A stretch of 64,000 nucleotides of DNA from Bacteroidota bacterium (GTDB lineage: Bacteria > Bacteroidota > Ignavibacteria > Palsa-1295), in assembly GCA_021324735.1 (NCBI GenBank), contig JAJPIO010000004.1:124001-188000 (forward strand). Reading direction: 5' to 3'. The position numbers and the translations under genes are program-made. This document shows, piece after piece, positions 27,628 through 37,335 of the stretch. Every line of letters begins with the position of its first letter. The first letter of the stretch is position 1. Under the pieces are notes generated by a model. It saw only the letters and a list, made by a program, of their open reading frames with translations. It was not told where the DNA came from and searched no databases.

Positions 27628-29034
27628 ATGCTATCTTTTCGAAGTATCGCATTTTTTGCTCTTGTTTGGTTAGCAGTCGTACCTGAGAGCCAGGCCCAGT
27701 CCATCTGGCATGTTCGTCGTACACCAGGAAATAAGCGCTGTTGGGACGAATACACTGCCATCAGCTGCTATAAGGGAATCTGTACGGTGGCAGGTATCGC
27801 ACAAAGAGACACAGCCCCATTCAGTTGGCTCGTCTTCGAACGAAGCACTGATGAAGGACGGACATGGATGGAACAGACCCCCGCACCATTGGGAAGTTTT
27901 TGTGGCAATTGTACCTCGATTACCAAGCTCCAGCAGATTGACTCACTGCATACGGTGGCACAGGCCGATTCCAGTTGGACCACTCAGAACGGGAATACCG
28001 GGACCATTCAAACAATCAGTTATTTCATTGCTACAACCGACGGTGGGAAAACATGGTCGCGACCACATTGGCCCGACTCCTTATGGGTGATGGATTTTCA
28101 CTTTTCCAGTCCCTTGACCGGTATCTTTGTCACCAATAATAGCATCTATTGTACATCCGATGGCGGCGAACGTTGGGAGAAGCAGATCGTCCCCGTTCGA
28201 GGCGGACCGGAAGCCTGCCACTCGTATGGCGACGGAATGTTTCGTGTTTGGGGTCACGCACATGGGCCGCTTTATACAACACGAGATAACTGGAGCAGCT
28301 ACGATACTACTCAGCCGTGTTACGACTCGAGTGTCGATGCTGCATCTAAAACTCTCTTTGGATCGTGCAATTTTGGATCGGGCGATACAATAATGTGCTA
28401 TGGAATTCACTTTTCGGCACTAAATCCGAGTATCCACTATGGCTCCCTTGCTAGAACTACGGATGGTGGAAGCAGTTGGACTCATTTTCGAATCGCAGAT
28501 AGCATTAATGCACCATCTGGTAATGGAATCCTCTATACAACAAGCCTCGACCATGATACGGTGTATGCTGCCGGCGAGAGTTTTAATCATTGGATATTGC
28601 GTAGTACTGACCGCGGAGCAACATGGTCCATCGATACGCTTCTACTCGATACATCCATGAATGTACTTGAGACGGATGGCATTGCGATGACCGGCGATGG
28701 TCATCCCCTGGCCTTATTTTCTTTTAGGGATCTCTTTATAAATCCAACGTTAATTTTCCGCCGCGAGCAAGATAATTCTATTGTTACAACCACGCTATCA
28801 GCACTACATCCGTTTGCCGTTTATCCGAATCCTTCAACCGATTGGGTAAACGTGCGTTCGTCCACCCCATTACGGAGAGTAGTTATTCGCGATCTTCTTG
28901 GCAGGCCAGTTCTTTACGGTATGGCAGATGTAGGCGGAGAAGCCAGACTCGATGTTTCGAAGCTTCCCGCTGGCATGTACGAACTCGAAACCGAGGGTGA
29001 GAATAGTACGGGAAAGATTTCTATCTTACGATAG
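27628..29034 (+). CDS. T9SS-secreted Asp-box (BNR) propeller protein
   Basis: The product has 468 residues with a signal peptide (1-23, ending SQAQ). Five Asp-box repeats of the form S/T-x-D-x-G-x-x-W are visible: STDEGRTWME, TTDGGKTWSR, TSDGGERWEK, TTDGGSSWTH and STDRGATWSI. This suggests a beta-propeller. Residues from about 390 (FAVYPNPSTDWVNV, then RDLLGRPVLYG, then LPAGMYEL) are a T9SS type A sorting domain. The protein should be exported across the outer membrane and released or surface-attached. The ligand or enzymatic activity is unknown. It is rich in Cys compared with its relatives here. Confidence 0.85.
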   Translation: MLSFRSIAFFALVWLAVVPESQAQSIWHVRRTPGNKRCWDEYTAISCYKGICTVAGIAQRDTAPFSWLVFERSTDEGRTWMEQTPAPLGSFCGNCTSITKLQQIDSLHTVAQADSSWTTQNGNTGTIQTISYFIATTDGGKTWSRPHWPDSLWVMDFHFSSPLTGIFVTNNSIYCTSDGGERWEKQIVPVRGGPEACHSYGDGMFRVWGHAHGPLYTTRDNWSSYDTTQPCYDSSVDAASKTLFGSCNFGSGDTIMCYGIHFSALNPSIHYGSLARTTDGGSSWTHFRIADSINAPSGNGILYTTSLDHDTVYAAGESFNHWILRSTDRGATWSIDTLLLDTSMNVLETDGIAMTGDGHPLALFSFRDLFINPTLIFRREQDNSIVTTTLSALHPFAVYPNPSTDWVNVRSSTPLRRVVIRDLLGRPVLYGMADVGGEARLDVSKLPAGMYELETEGENSTGKISILR

Positions 29035-29054
29035 AATCATTCACCACTCTCCAT

Positions 29055-29486
29055 TCACCATTCACCGTTATCCACCCCATCAATAATTTTTCGTACTTGC
29101 GCGGCTGCTTTGGGGCCGAGCCCATCGAGTGATTTCCTTAAGATGGGCAGGACTTTCGCTGCCGCTTGTTTACTCGTCTTCGCATAATTCGAAAGGATCT
29201 CGATCGCATTGTTGGCGAGCGTGTTCTGCGGTTCGTTAGCAAGCAGTGTATGGAGTTTCGGCAAAAGAAAGGCCATAGCCGATGGCGACACTCGCGATAG
29301 TGCTGCAAGCGTTTCGAGCGAGGCTTTACGCACGGGGCCGCTCGTCGAGTCGAGCAGCTTCGCGATCTCCTTCGCATAGGGCACGATATGCCTCGGGCGT
29401 TCTCGAACGAGCTCTGCCAAACGGTCGCGCGCTTCCACGCTACCTCGCGAAATGACCTCGAGTAAATTCGGTATCAGTTTACGCAC
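29055..29486 (-). CDS. HEAT-repeat protein
   Basis: The product has 143 residues, nearly all alpha-helical. About three to four HEAT-type helix pairs are visible, such as IAKLLDSTSGPVRKASLETLAAL and LHTLLANEPQNTLANNAIEIL, with the conserved Asp/Asn and Val/Ala pattern. There is no signal peptide. Such short HEAT proteins bind other proteins; no partner is suggested by context. It converges on the T9SS gene at 27628-29034 and lies downstream of another T9SS gene on its own strand, separated by a terminator-like hairpin. Confidence 0.75.
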   Translation of the reverse strand: MRKLIPNLLEVISRGSVEARDRLAELVRERPRHIVPYAKEIAKLLDSTSGPVRKASLETLAALSRVSPSAMAFLLPKLHTLLANEPQNTLANNAIEILSNYAKTSKQAAAKVLPILRKSLDGLGPKAAAQVRKIIDGVDNGEW

Positions 29487-29557
29487 AACAAGATCGTGAC
29501 ACTCAAGGAACGCGTAACGAGTAGCGTTCCGATTCCTACGCTCATCCGTAAATCCAA

Positions 29558-29584
29558 AAGCCTCTCCCTATTCGGAAGAGGCTT
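29558..29584 (-). terminator. Terminator-like hairpin after T9SS gene
   Basis: AAGCCTCT (29558-29565) pairs with AGAGGCTT (29577-29584) around an 11-base loop. On the minus strand it is followed by TTGGATTT, a weak T-tract. It lies about 50 bp beyond the stop of the minus-strand gene at 29634. Between them is an imperfect direct repeat of GTTCCTAAAAAT(T)CTTCGTTA (29592-29640). Confidence 0.5.
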
Positions 29585-29633
29585 CTCTCACGTTCCTAAA
29601 AATCTTCGTTATTCTGTTCCTAAAAATTCTTCG

Positions 29634-32201
29634 TTACTCGATCGTGATCGTCTTCGTGACCGACACGCCATCGGCGGTGAGGCGCACAAAGTGCTGGCCA
29701 GCCGGAAGGCCCGAGAAATCGAACGACTCATCGTGGCTTCCTTTCGCTATCCACTCGTTTGCGAGCGTACGTTCCTGGCGCCCCATGACGTCATAGACCT
29801 CGATCGAAGCGTGTGCATCATCGGCAAGCGAGAACTGAATATTCGAATGTGCAACACCGGATGGTACCACACTCGGATAAATGCTCGATATCGCAACGCC
29901 CGAGTTTGCCGCCCCAGCATTTACTGCATTGTTGCCAGAAGAGATCGGTGGAAGTTGATTGATATCGATGTAGAACATACCGCGACCGTATGTACCTGCA
30001 ACAAGATAGTGGCCACGCACGCGAAGTGAGGTCACCATTACGAGCGGCATACCATCCGCAACCGGATACCAGTTCTTACCACCGTCAGCCGAGCGAAGCA
30101 CACCATAGTCGTTACCGATGAAGATGGTACCGGAATTACCATCATAGGCAACGCGGCGGTAGTTGAGCGCGGGAAGATTCGTGGCCGGGGCGGTCCAGGT
30201 GTGGCCCGTATCGGTCGATATGAAGAAATGCTTCGAGCCGGTGCCGGCAACCGTCATAAAGAGATGCGTCTCATCGGAAGGATCCGACGTGATCGAAGTG
30301 GGGCGAGCATTGAGGCTGGTCTTCGTACGCGTCCAGGTATGTCCCTGGTCAATACTATAATACATCGTATTGCTCGTCGTACCGATATAGATATTTTGCG
30401 GGTTCGCCTTTGCGAGATGCACGGTCGTAACAGAGCCGGAGATCGCGTTGCCAACATTACCGTTGTTCGTTACCTGCGGAAAATCATTACCGAACGTTGA
30501 ACCACCGTCCGTCGAAAGAAAGAGATTCTGGTTTCCACAAACGGCAACGATATTAGCATCGTAATCGGATACATCGTACTCCATATAGAACGGTGCATGT
30601 TCGCCCTGCGTGATCGGCGTGCTCTCTAATATATTTATTGGCTGCGGGTTATCCGGCCAGTTATTTCCACCATCGCGCGAATGATAGAGCACATCGTAGA
30701 CGTACGTGCCATAAATAGAGAGCCCGTTCGCATTCGGGTCGGCTGAAATAATGGTCGTACCACCATCACCGCCTACGATCGACGTATAGTACGACGAGGA
30801 ACCGACGGTATACTTGCTCATGCCGTTATCCTGCGCGCCGGCGGCAAAGAACGCGACCTTGTTATTCGCATCGATGCTCGCATCGCCGCCCACGAACTGG
30901 AACGTGCCCAGCGTTGCATTCATGTTTTGCGACCACGACTGCCCATTGCTCTCGCTATGATAGACACCGCCATCCGTCAATGCAAACAGCGTCGGAGGAT
31001 TGACATAGGGATCGTACTTGAGCACATGAATATCGGCATGTGTGAAGTCCGAACTCACGTTAGAACTCGTCCAGACAGTGCGCTTCTGCATGCCAATACC
31101 GGCGCGGCTCGATGTGTAGATATCGAGGCCACCGACAGCTATGATCGAAGGGTTCTGCGGATTTACCGCAACGGCATTCGCATACTGCGGTTGCTGGCCG
31201 AGATAATTCTGGTTCTGACTCGCCGTCTGCCATGTGGCGCCGCTATCGGTCGAGATCTGAAGAATGGATGTCTGACTCCACGTTCCATTACTTACATAGA
31301 TCGTGTCGGACGAACTCTTCGACATTGCGATCGTCGTGAGCAGGCCGGTGCCTTGAAAACTCGTGGTGTACCACGTCTTACCAGAGTCGATCGACTTCTT
31401 TATTGTACCCGCTGCGGCTGCATAAAGCACCGCCGGATTATTCGGATCGAGCGCGAGCGATGTCGTGCCGCCCAGAGCGAGCACGGTCGTCCATGTTTGG
31501 CCGCCATCCGTCGAACGACGGACGCCGTTGGCGGCGACATAGATAATATTCGGATTACCCGCATTCACCTCGAGCTGGCTGATCGGTGCCTGTGGCGAAT
31601 TCGTAAGCAATGTCCAATTAAGGCCGCCATCTACTGACTTATAGACGCCGACACCATTCGTGTTATTACCACCACCGATATCCGATAACGGAGCGCCTGT
31701 GCCGGCATAGATCGTCTTCGAATTGGTCGGATCGACCGCAACGCCGCCGATAACGAGCGTCTTCCACGAGCCATCACTGAGCGATACCCAGTTCGCGCCA
31801 AAGTCGGTCGATTTCCACAATCCGCCGGTGATCGTACCGAGGTAAAGCGTCTTCGAATTCATCGGATCGAACGCGATGCACGATGCACGCCCGCTCACAC
31901 GGCCATCCTGCGATTTCGACACCTCGATCCACGCCGCGCTGCTCGACGCCTTCATCGCCGGCGTGTTATCCATATGGCGCATTTGCTCGAAGCCGTTCGC
32001 CTGGAGCGCACCATAGTTCGCCTCGCCCATCGGATTGGTAAAATTCTCATACCACAGCTTGGCGTCCTCCGCGTGGTTCTCCTCAACCTCCGGATACTTG
32101 CCTTCAGGAATATGCTTTTGTGCCACGGCCGAGCTTGAACCAAGCACCCAGCCGGCAAACATGAGCGATACAAATCCTATATATTTAATGCGCTTATTCA
32201 A
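29634..32201 (-). CDS. T9SS-secreted Asp-box (BNR/VPS10-like) propeller protein
   Basis: The product has 855 residues with a signal peptide (1-28, ending AVAQ). At least ten Asp-box repeats run through the protein, such as STDFGANWVS, SVDGGLNWTL, STDGGQTWTT, SRDGGNNWPD, SIDQGHTWTR and SADGGKNWYP. Each is often preceded by DPTNSKTIYAGT-like strands. This is the arrangement of sortilin/xyloglucanase-type double propellers. The last 85 residues (ISSIYPSVVPSG, VYDVMGRQERTL, GLPAGQHFVRL) are a T9SS sorting domain. It is related to the protein at the right end of the window (60888-64000). Confidence 0.88.
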   Translation of the reverse strand: MNKRIKYIGFVSLMFAGWVLGSSSAVAQKHIPEGKYPEVEENHAEDAKLWYENFTNPMGEANYGALQANGFEQMRHMDNTPAMKASSSAAWIEVSKSQDGRVSGRASCIAFDPMNSKTLYLGTITGGLWKSTDFGANWVSLSDGSWKTLVIGGVAVDPTNSKTIYAGTGAPLSDIGGGNNTNGVGVYKSVDGGLNWTLLTNSPQAPISQLEVNAGNPNIIYVAANGVRRSTDGGQTWTTVLALGGTTSLALDPNNPAVLYAAAAGTIKKSIDSGKTWYTTSFQGTGLLTTIAMSKSSSDTIYVSNGTWSQTSILQISTDSGATWQTASQNQNYLGQQPQYANAVAVNPQNPSIIAVGGLDIYTSSRAGIGMQKRTVWTSSNVSSDFTHADIHVLKYDPYVNPPTLFALTDGGVYHSESNGQSWSQNMNATLGTFQFVGGDASIDANNKVAFFAAGAQDNGMSKYTVGSSSYYTSIVGGDGGTTIISADPNANGLSIYGTYVYDVLYHSRDGGNNWPDNPQPINILESTPITQGEHAPFYMEYDVSDYDANIVAVCGNQNLFLSTDGGSTFGNDFPQVTNNGNVGNAISGSVTTVHLAKANPQNIYIGTTSNTMYYSIDQGHTWTRTKTSLNARPTSITSDPSDETHLFMTVAGTGSKHFFISTDTGHTWTAPATNLPALNYRRVAYDGNSGTIFIGNDYGVLRSADGGKNWYPVADGMPLVMVTSLRVRGHYLVAGTYGRGMFYIDINQLPPISSGNNAVNAGAANSGVAISSIYPSVVPSGVAHSNIQFSLADDAHASIEVYDVMGRQERTLANEWIAKGSHDESFDFSGLPAGQHFVRLTADGVSVTKTITIE

Positions 32202-32410
32202 TGGTTTTGCGAGGAAGATAAGTACGAGTAACGTTTTGAAACTGCGGATCGCAAATGAGTATGCTCCCTAAATCCCGTGAACACACGAGTGTTGCGAGAG
32301 TTTCCGGACGAGGCGAAAATTTATCTCATGATTGACGGTCCCTGTAGTAGTGTAACCCCAAAGACACCACTTTCAAACATGTTGAAACAGAAGATTATGT
32401 AGAATTCACG

Positions 32411-32438
32411 AAAAAGCCCCGCTCATGACAAGCGGGGC
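32411..32438 (-). terminator. Rho-independent terminator of the subtilase gene
   Basis: GCCCCGCT (32416-32423) pairs with AGCGGGGC (32431-32438). On the minus strand the stem is followed by five T. It lies 30 bp after the stop of the 1614-residue subtilase. Confidence 0.8.
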
Positions 32439-32468
32439 AAAGGGATACACTAGCTCCACTGAGCGATG

Positions 32469-35400
32469 CTACTCTTTGACAAGCTTCACGGCTTTGCCCA
32501 TAATAGAATTCTGTACCTGAACATAATAGACTCCGCTTGGAAGCTTTGAGCAATTAAAGTTGACACAGAAGCCCATATCGCCTTGAGGAGTATCGTTATA
32601 TAGCAGTGCGACCTGCTCACCTGCCGCATTAACGACCGCAATGGTTGCCGGCAAGCCTTCCGGCAATTCTTCAACGCACACTGTTGCTTTGTCTCGGGCT
32701 GGATTTGGATGCGCGGTCACAGTTAACCCGTTTTGCATACTGAATTCAGTTCTATTTTTCTGCGCATTGGTTTTGGGCGCTGGGCCATCAACTGTGTCTT
32801 GTAGCCAAATGATATCTCGATTGACGCGAACTAGGTACGTATTAAGAAGGGAGTCGAATCCCATTGAGGATGGATCTTCTGGAATCGTAAGTCGCTGCAA
32901 ATTCCATTGAGCATAGATTGAATCACTATATGAGTGATAGAGATATAATACACTATCGTAACAAGCTACTGCTGCGCTGATCTGTCCAAGTGTTTCATAA
33001 GCGCTTCCCTTCGCCATCCATAACCCGCTAACAAGTTCTGGTGCTACTCCAGGCTCTGCAATTACAGTGTTGTAGTCGGTAATTGCCACCTGAATATAAG
33101 CCGTTGCAGAATCGGTTAAAGTTGCAAACCATAATTCATCCGAAGCCTTTTGTAGTCTTATGTTGACATCATTAGTATCTGAACGCAGCATTCCACTTGC
33201 ATTCCAGAAAATAGTTCTAAGCGTGTCGCTTCCCGATGACACCGTTGTCCAAAGAAGCAAAGATGGATAGGGATCTGCAATTGTCGGGTCACAATCAGGA
33301 GCATCGGTATGATCCTGACAATCAGTATGGCTGTGCCCGGATGGAGTTGGTACATTCTGAGGAGATCCGTATGCCGTAACCCCTTGGGTTATAGCACTTC
33401 CTCCTGGTTCAAAATCATTGAAAGAAACGTCCATGAGGTAGCTTAATCCATGATCCATATTCAAAAGATGAGTACTATTGTTTGGACCGAAATCATTATA
33501 GCCACATCTTATGACTAAATTACCGCCATGCACGCCTTTATTGCCTCCTCGAACAAGCGCCGCAGTCTTATGAGGATTCGGTGATATCGCATCAAGATGA
33601 CACTTGCCGTAATCGAAGAATATGTAGTTTATGTAGTTAGAAGAGTTGTCATCCAGTTGGATCAAACTTCCAGCCCCTAAAGACCACCCACCCCATGAGC
33701 TATAACTTAAGAGCCCATTATTACGAACGAGACAATTACTATTCGACTGCGCAGTTATGCACCAGTTATCGTCGAACGAAAACGAATTGTCAAATAAGAA
33801 ACCATGGGAATGGTTCACGAACATGATACCACCATTCTTACAATATGAAATATCCGAATTGCAGTACGTTGAGCGACAATTGCTATTATATATTCCATAC
33901 CATTTAAGCGGGGACGGATTCCCCGATATATCCTTGCCAAAGATGTTCGAATTTCCCAGAACGCTTTGACAATAATAGCTATTGCATCCGGTCCGTGCGT
34001 TGTGGAATCGGCACTGTTCAATCATCACCTGTTGTAAATTACTACCCCAAAAACAATCGAATATGCGATTACCAAATGAATTGGTTGATTCATCGAAAAA
34101 GCGGCAATCGGTTAACCAGGCTGTGGTAACTTCTGGTAATGAATAAATCAGATTCTTTGAATAATTACAATAAAGCATTTGAGTGGAAAACCCTTGAGCG
34201 TAGAACTCTGAATTTTCCGAAAAGCAATCACCAACGAAGTGGTCTTTGGAAGCATCATACGTGAAGATACCTACGTCGCTATCATCAGTGTATTGCATAC
34301 TGATAAATGCAGGGGTAGGCATGGCACCCGGTGTTTCGATAATGGGTCTTACGTCGATTCCCGCAAGCTGGTTGACTTGCCCGCATGACGTAATTCCTCC
34401 GGTTAGAATACATCGTGATGTTGGCGAACCCGCAAAAGAAATATTCCCATAACATACATTTCGAAGTGACTTATTAAGCGTCAATCTTCCACCGGAGAGA
34501 CACGTGAATGCTCCTCCGTAATCAATAAGGAATTGATCAAGGCGAAGATATGCCCCCCCTTGAATCAGAACTTGACCACCAGACATAATATGTAGCTTTG
34601 CATCGATGTCAACAGGTAGGGGTCCAACTATAGTTAGATTTCCGTAAACCTTTACCTCCTTCGAAGAAGAAATAATTTTTGAACTCGCCTCCATAGTGAC
34701 ACTACCGTTAATAACGAAGTCCTCATTTCCATCGAGATGGATTTCCCCGCCAGGTTGAATTATCAAGTTGCTTCCGTCATCATCAGCAATGTATCCATAG
34801 TTTTGAAATTTTACCACACCATAAATTTCACCGGCATGGTAATTACCTAAATGAAGCTGTCCATGATTCATGCTGTTTGAAGAATAAAGGATAAGGTCGT
34901 CAGCCTTAATGTCACCGGTGATGCAAACATCTTGAACGTACCCTGCCACCAAAATTTTTGCAGTACCATGACCCCCATCCGCCGCGTCATTCGACGTTAT
35001 ATTGCCCTCGTTTCCATCTCCGGACTCCAAAAGACCGTCAATCGCAAGTATACAACCATCAGGAACTGTAAGCGTAGAACCATTTGAAACCAATGTTAGC
35101 CCTTGATTATAATGTGGCCAAATTGGTATTTGATTTGGAATCGGATTTCCACCGGCATTTATAACTAGATTTGAACAATTTGTACTGCTGGCATCTTTCC
35201 ACGCACCCATGTGCATTAACCATTGGGCTTTTTCATTTCTTACTCCATTGGTAGTAAAATCAAGAGTTTGAGAAGACGAATAACTAGGATCAGCTTTTTT
35301 AGAAATGGAGTGTGCAACAGCTCTGTAGGCGTTGACCTGTCCGAAGCCCATGCGCTGACACCATGATCGGTTAAGGGGATCTACGGGCCCTTGATTTTCG

Positions 35401-37313
35401 TAATTCAAGTGGTAGGCGTTCCCTTGCTGATCCGTAGTGGGCTGTCTATAGTAGACACCGCCAAGCTGATATCTATCGCCTGACCATAGTTGATCGGGAA
35501 TTTTGTCTGCTGTAAATGTAAGTATATCGTACGCTTTTCGATGAACGTCTGTAAGATCGGACGGCTTTGAGTCATCACAAGACAACCATCGATTAACCGA
35601 ACGCATCAACGCGACTACTCCAGAAACGAGCGGCGCGGAATACGATGTTCCGGATGTGCCGACGGAGTAACCACTTGGATTCGTTGGATCTATATCCAAC
35701 ATGTCAACACCCGGTGCAACGAGATCCATATATGCCTCAGCTTTATCCTCTCTCCGGAAGTCCGTATTAGTAGTGGTTGAAAATTTGTTATGACCAGGAG
35801 AAAATGCCCAGCCAAACGTGAAAGGCTCGGCATCCCCAGTCCAATGATAAAGATAAGTACTAGGATCTGGTTCTTCGTCGGGATAGAGTAAGCAATTACT
35901 TTTCGTCGCTCGGGCGCAGCCAGCAATTATTCCGTCACTAGTCGAGCCAACCGCAATCGGTTTTACGTCCTGAGCAGGTGTAGCACCAAGCCAAACGTCT
36001 GAGGCTGGATATATTCTTGCAGGCCTCAATTCCGTTACCTGTTTATTGTCAAAGTCCGTAACGGGCGTTGATAATCCCCAACCTTGATCAAGGTCATTTC
36101 CAGCACATACCACTACAACCGTCCCATTCTGCATTGGCTGTCGATATCTTTGATATTCCGCGTTACGTGGATCATCGAGCGCATAGGGTGTTATATTTGG
36201 GCCAATTAGTCCCCCCCTGCTCGCATTATCCACGTCCAAGTGCGTGGTTACGTTGTTTGCAATGTGGTCAACATCAGTCGTTGCAGGGAACTCGACAGCA
36301 AGCGCGGTAGCACCATATGCGCTTCCCAGCATTACACCTCCTTGAACTGCATTATTACCTAACCCAACTGCACTTGCGGTAACAGTACAACCGTGATAAA
36401 TAGGGGAAGATCCATAGGCATTGAACGCATAAGTAACAGGTCCATCTCCTTGATTTTGTGGGTCTCCAGCGACCTGATGACCCGGTGCGAGATAAAGGAA
36501 ATTGCCATTTATATTAGCGGAAGTAATTGCTGAGATATCGGGCGAACTAATATTAGTTGTTGCACTCGTGCTCCAATCAACATCATCAATACCAATAAAT
36601 ATACCGAGTTGCCCAGAATTGACCTCATCATAGGTTTTACCGGACGTAATCTCCCAAGCCATTGGACACTTCATTTTATATAGTGCCCATTCCCATCCAA
36701 GTCTATGAAAAGCAGAGTTCCCATATCTGCAAACATCTTCAGCGGGTGCAGCAGACTCGACATCGGTAAGCTTTACACCAGGTATCAATCCTTGATCGTT
36801 TGGAAGGAATGCCGGCACCATCGGATACGGCTCTCTCCACGTCACTTTGGGAATTTGTGTTACAAACCCCATAGCAAGACCTGCCCACGTGTATGATAGA
36901 AATCGAATCTTGAAATAGACGCTCGGGCTACCTGTCGTGTCATTCGGTGTTATCTTGCGGAGAACGAACGGACCTACGCTATCATAGAGCGCCTTGAAGC
37001 CGGCGCGAACGTCAGTCAACGTTGTATCAATTGCAGTCCACGGCACTTCCAGAATCGTATCCGCAGGTGCCAGTGGTACATGAATCATTCCTGTCCGATA
37101 AAAACCAATCTGAATACCTTTCTTAATCCAAACGTTGTCATTGATGGGGCTTTTGGTTGTATCAACCATTACCGAGTCGGGATTATATAAGGCGTTTCGA
37201 AGGCTATCAGGAAAGTAAAGCCTAAGAGTTGAAGGTGGAGTCTGCGATCTTGCGGTGAACGCGAACAATAGTAGAACAACGGTGAACCATGCACCAGTCT
37301 TCATATTCGTCAA
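32469..37313 (-). CDS. T9SS-secreted subtilisin-like (S8) serine protease with beta-helix region
   Basis: The product has 1614 residues with a signal peptide (1-23). Residues about 29-165 form an N-terminal module shared with the gene just upstream. The S8 domain follows: Asp243/244 in GIDDVDW, His307 in YHGCTVTASAVG, the oxyanion Asn406 in CAGND, and Ser557 in GTSGTSYSAP. From about 720 to 1330 there are short Asn/Gly-rich repeating strands (for example LHLGNYHAGEIYG and GNSNIFGKDISGNP) like a right-handed beta-helix. The end (VTAHPNPARDKATV ... LPSGVYYVQV) is a T9SS sorting domain. It is probably a surface or secreted protease with its N-module acting as pro-domain (inference). Confidence 0.9.
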   Translation of the reverse strand: MTNMKTGAWFTVVLLLFAFTARSQTPPSTLRLYFPDSLRNALYNPDSVMVDTTKSPINDNVWIKKGIQIGFYRTGMIHVPLAPADTILEVPWTAIDTTLTDVRAGFKALYDSVGPFVLRKITPNDTTGSPSVYFKIRFLSYTWAGLAMGFVTQIPKVTWREPYPMVPAFLPNDQGLIPGVKLTDVESAAPAEDVCRYGNSAFHRLGWEWALYKMKCPMAWEITSGKTYDEVNSGQLGIFIGIDDVDWSTSATTNISSPDISAITSANINGNFLYLAPGHQVAGDPQNQGDGPVTYAFNAYGSSPIYHGCTVTASAVGLGNNAVQGGVMLGSAYGATALAVEFPATTDVDHIANNVTTHLDVDNASRGGLIGPNITPYALDDPRNAEYQRYRQPMQNGTVVVVCAGNDLDQGWGLSTPVTDFDNKQVTELRPARIYPASDVWLGATPAQDVKPIAVGSTSDGIIAGCARATKSNCLLYPDEEPDPSTYLYHWTGDAEPFTFGWAFSPGHNKFSTTTNTDFRREDKAEAYMDLVAPGVDMLDIDPTNPSGYSVGTSGTSYSAPLVSGVVALMRSVNRWLSCDDSKPSDLTDVHRKAYDILTFTADKIPDQLWSGDRYQLGGVYYRQPTTDQQGNAYHLNYENQGPVDPLNRSWCQRMGFGQVNAYRAVAHSISKKADPSYSSSQTLDFTTNGVRNEKAQWLMHMGAWKDASSTNCSNLVINAGGNPIPNQIPIWPHYNQGLTLVSNGSTLTVPDGCILAIDGLLESGDGNEGNITSNDAADGGHGTAKILVAGYVQDVCITGDIKADDLILYSSNSMNHGQLHLGNYHAGEIYGVVKFQNYGYIADDDGSNLIIQPGGEIHLDGNEDFVINGSVTMEASSKIISSSKEVKVYGNLTIVGPLPVDIDAKLHIMSGGQVLIQGGAYLRLDQFLIDYGGAFTCLSGGRLTLNKSLRNVCYGNISFAGSPTSRCILTGGITSCGQVNQLAGIDVRPIIETPGAMPTPAFISMQYTDDSDVGIFTYDASKDHFVGDCFSENSEFYAQGFSTQMLYCNYSKNLIYSLPEVTTAWLTDCRFFDESTNSFGNRIFDCFWGSNLQQVMIEQCRFHNARTGCNSYYCQSVLGNSNIFGKDISGNPSPLKWYGIYNSNCRSTYCNSDISYCKNGGIMFVNHSHGFLFDNSFSFDDNWCITAQSNSNCLVRNNGLLSYSSWGGWSLGAGSLIQLDDNSSNYINYIFFDYGKCHLDAISPNPHKTAALVRGGNKGVHGGNLVIRCGYNDFGPNNSTHLLNMDHGLSYLMDVSFNDFEPGGSAITQGVTAYGSPQNVPTPSGHSHTDCQDHTDAPDCDPTIADPYPSLLLWTTVSSGSDTLRTIFWNASGMLRSDTNDVNIRLQKASDELWFATLTDSATAYIQVAITDYNTVIAEPGVAPELVSGLWMAKGSAYETLGQISAAVACYDSVLYLYHSYSDSIYAQWNLQRLTIPEDPSSMGFDSLLNTYLVRVNRDIIWLQDTVDGPAPKTNAQKNRTEFSMQNGLTVTAHPNPARDKATVCVEELPEGLPATIAVVNAAGEQVALLYNDTPQGDMGFCVNFNCSKLPSGVYYVQVQNSIMGKAVKLVKE
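36832..37116. repeat. 285-bp direct repeat, copy A (inside subtilase N-module)
   Basis: It matches copy B at 37646-37930 with constant spacing of 814 bp and no gaps. I count 9 mismatches in 285 (about 97% identity), nearly all silent. Outside these limits the two genes diverge quickly. The repeat codes for the core of the shared N-module. Confidence 0.9.
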
Positions 37314-37335
37314 TTTTAAGAACAGTGAAAAAGTA

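Noticed and set aside
29592-29640. Short direct repeat GTTCCTAAAAAT(T)CTTCGTTA as an insertion-site duplication
   Set aside because: The copies are adjacent with no element between them; a simple local duplication is enough.
30927-31637. A 236-residue plus-strand frame opposite the T9SS gene at 29634-32201
   Set aside because: Arg/Ile/Cys-rich antisense shadow of a repeated Asp-box gene.
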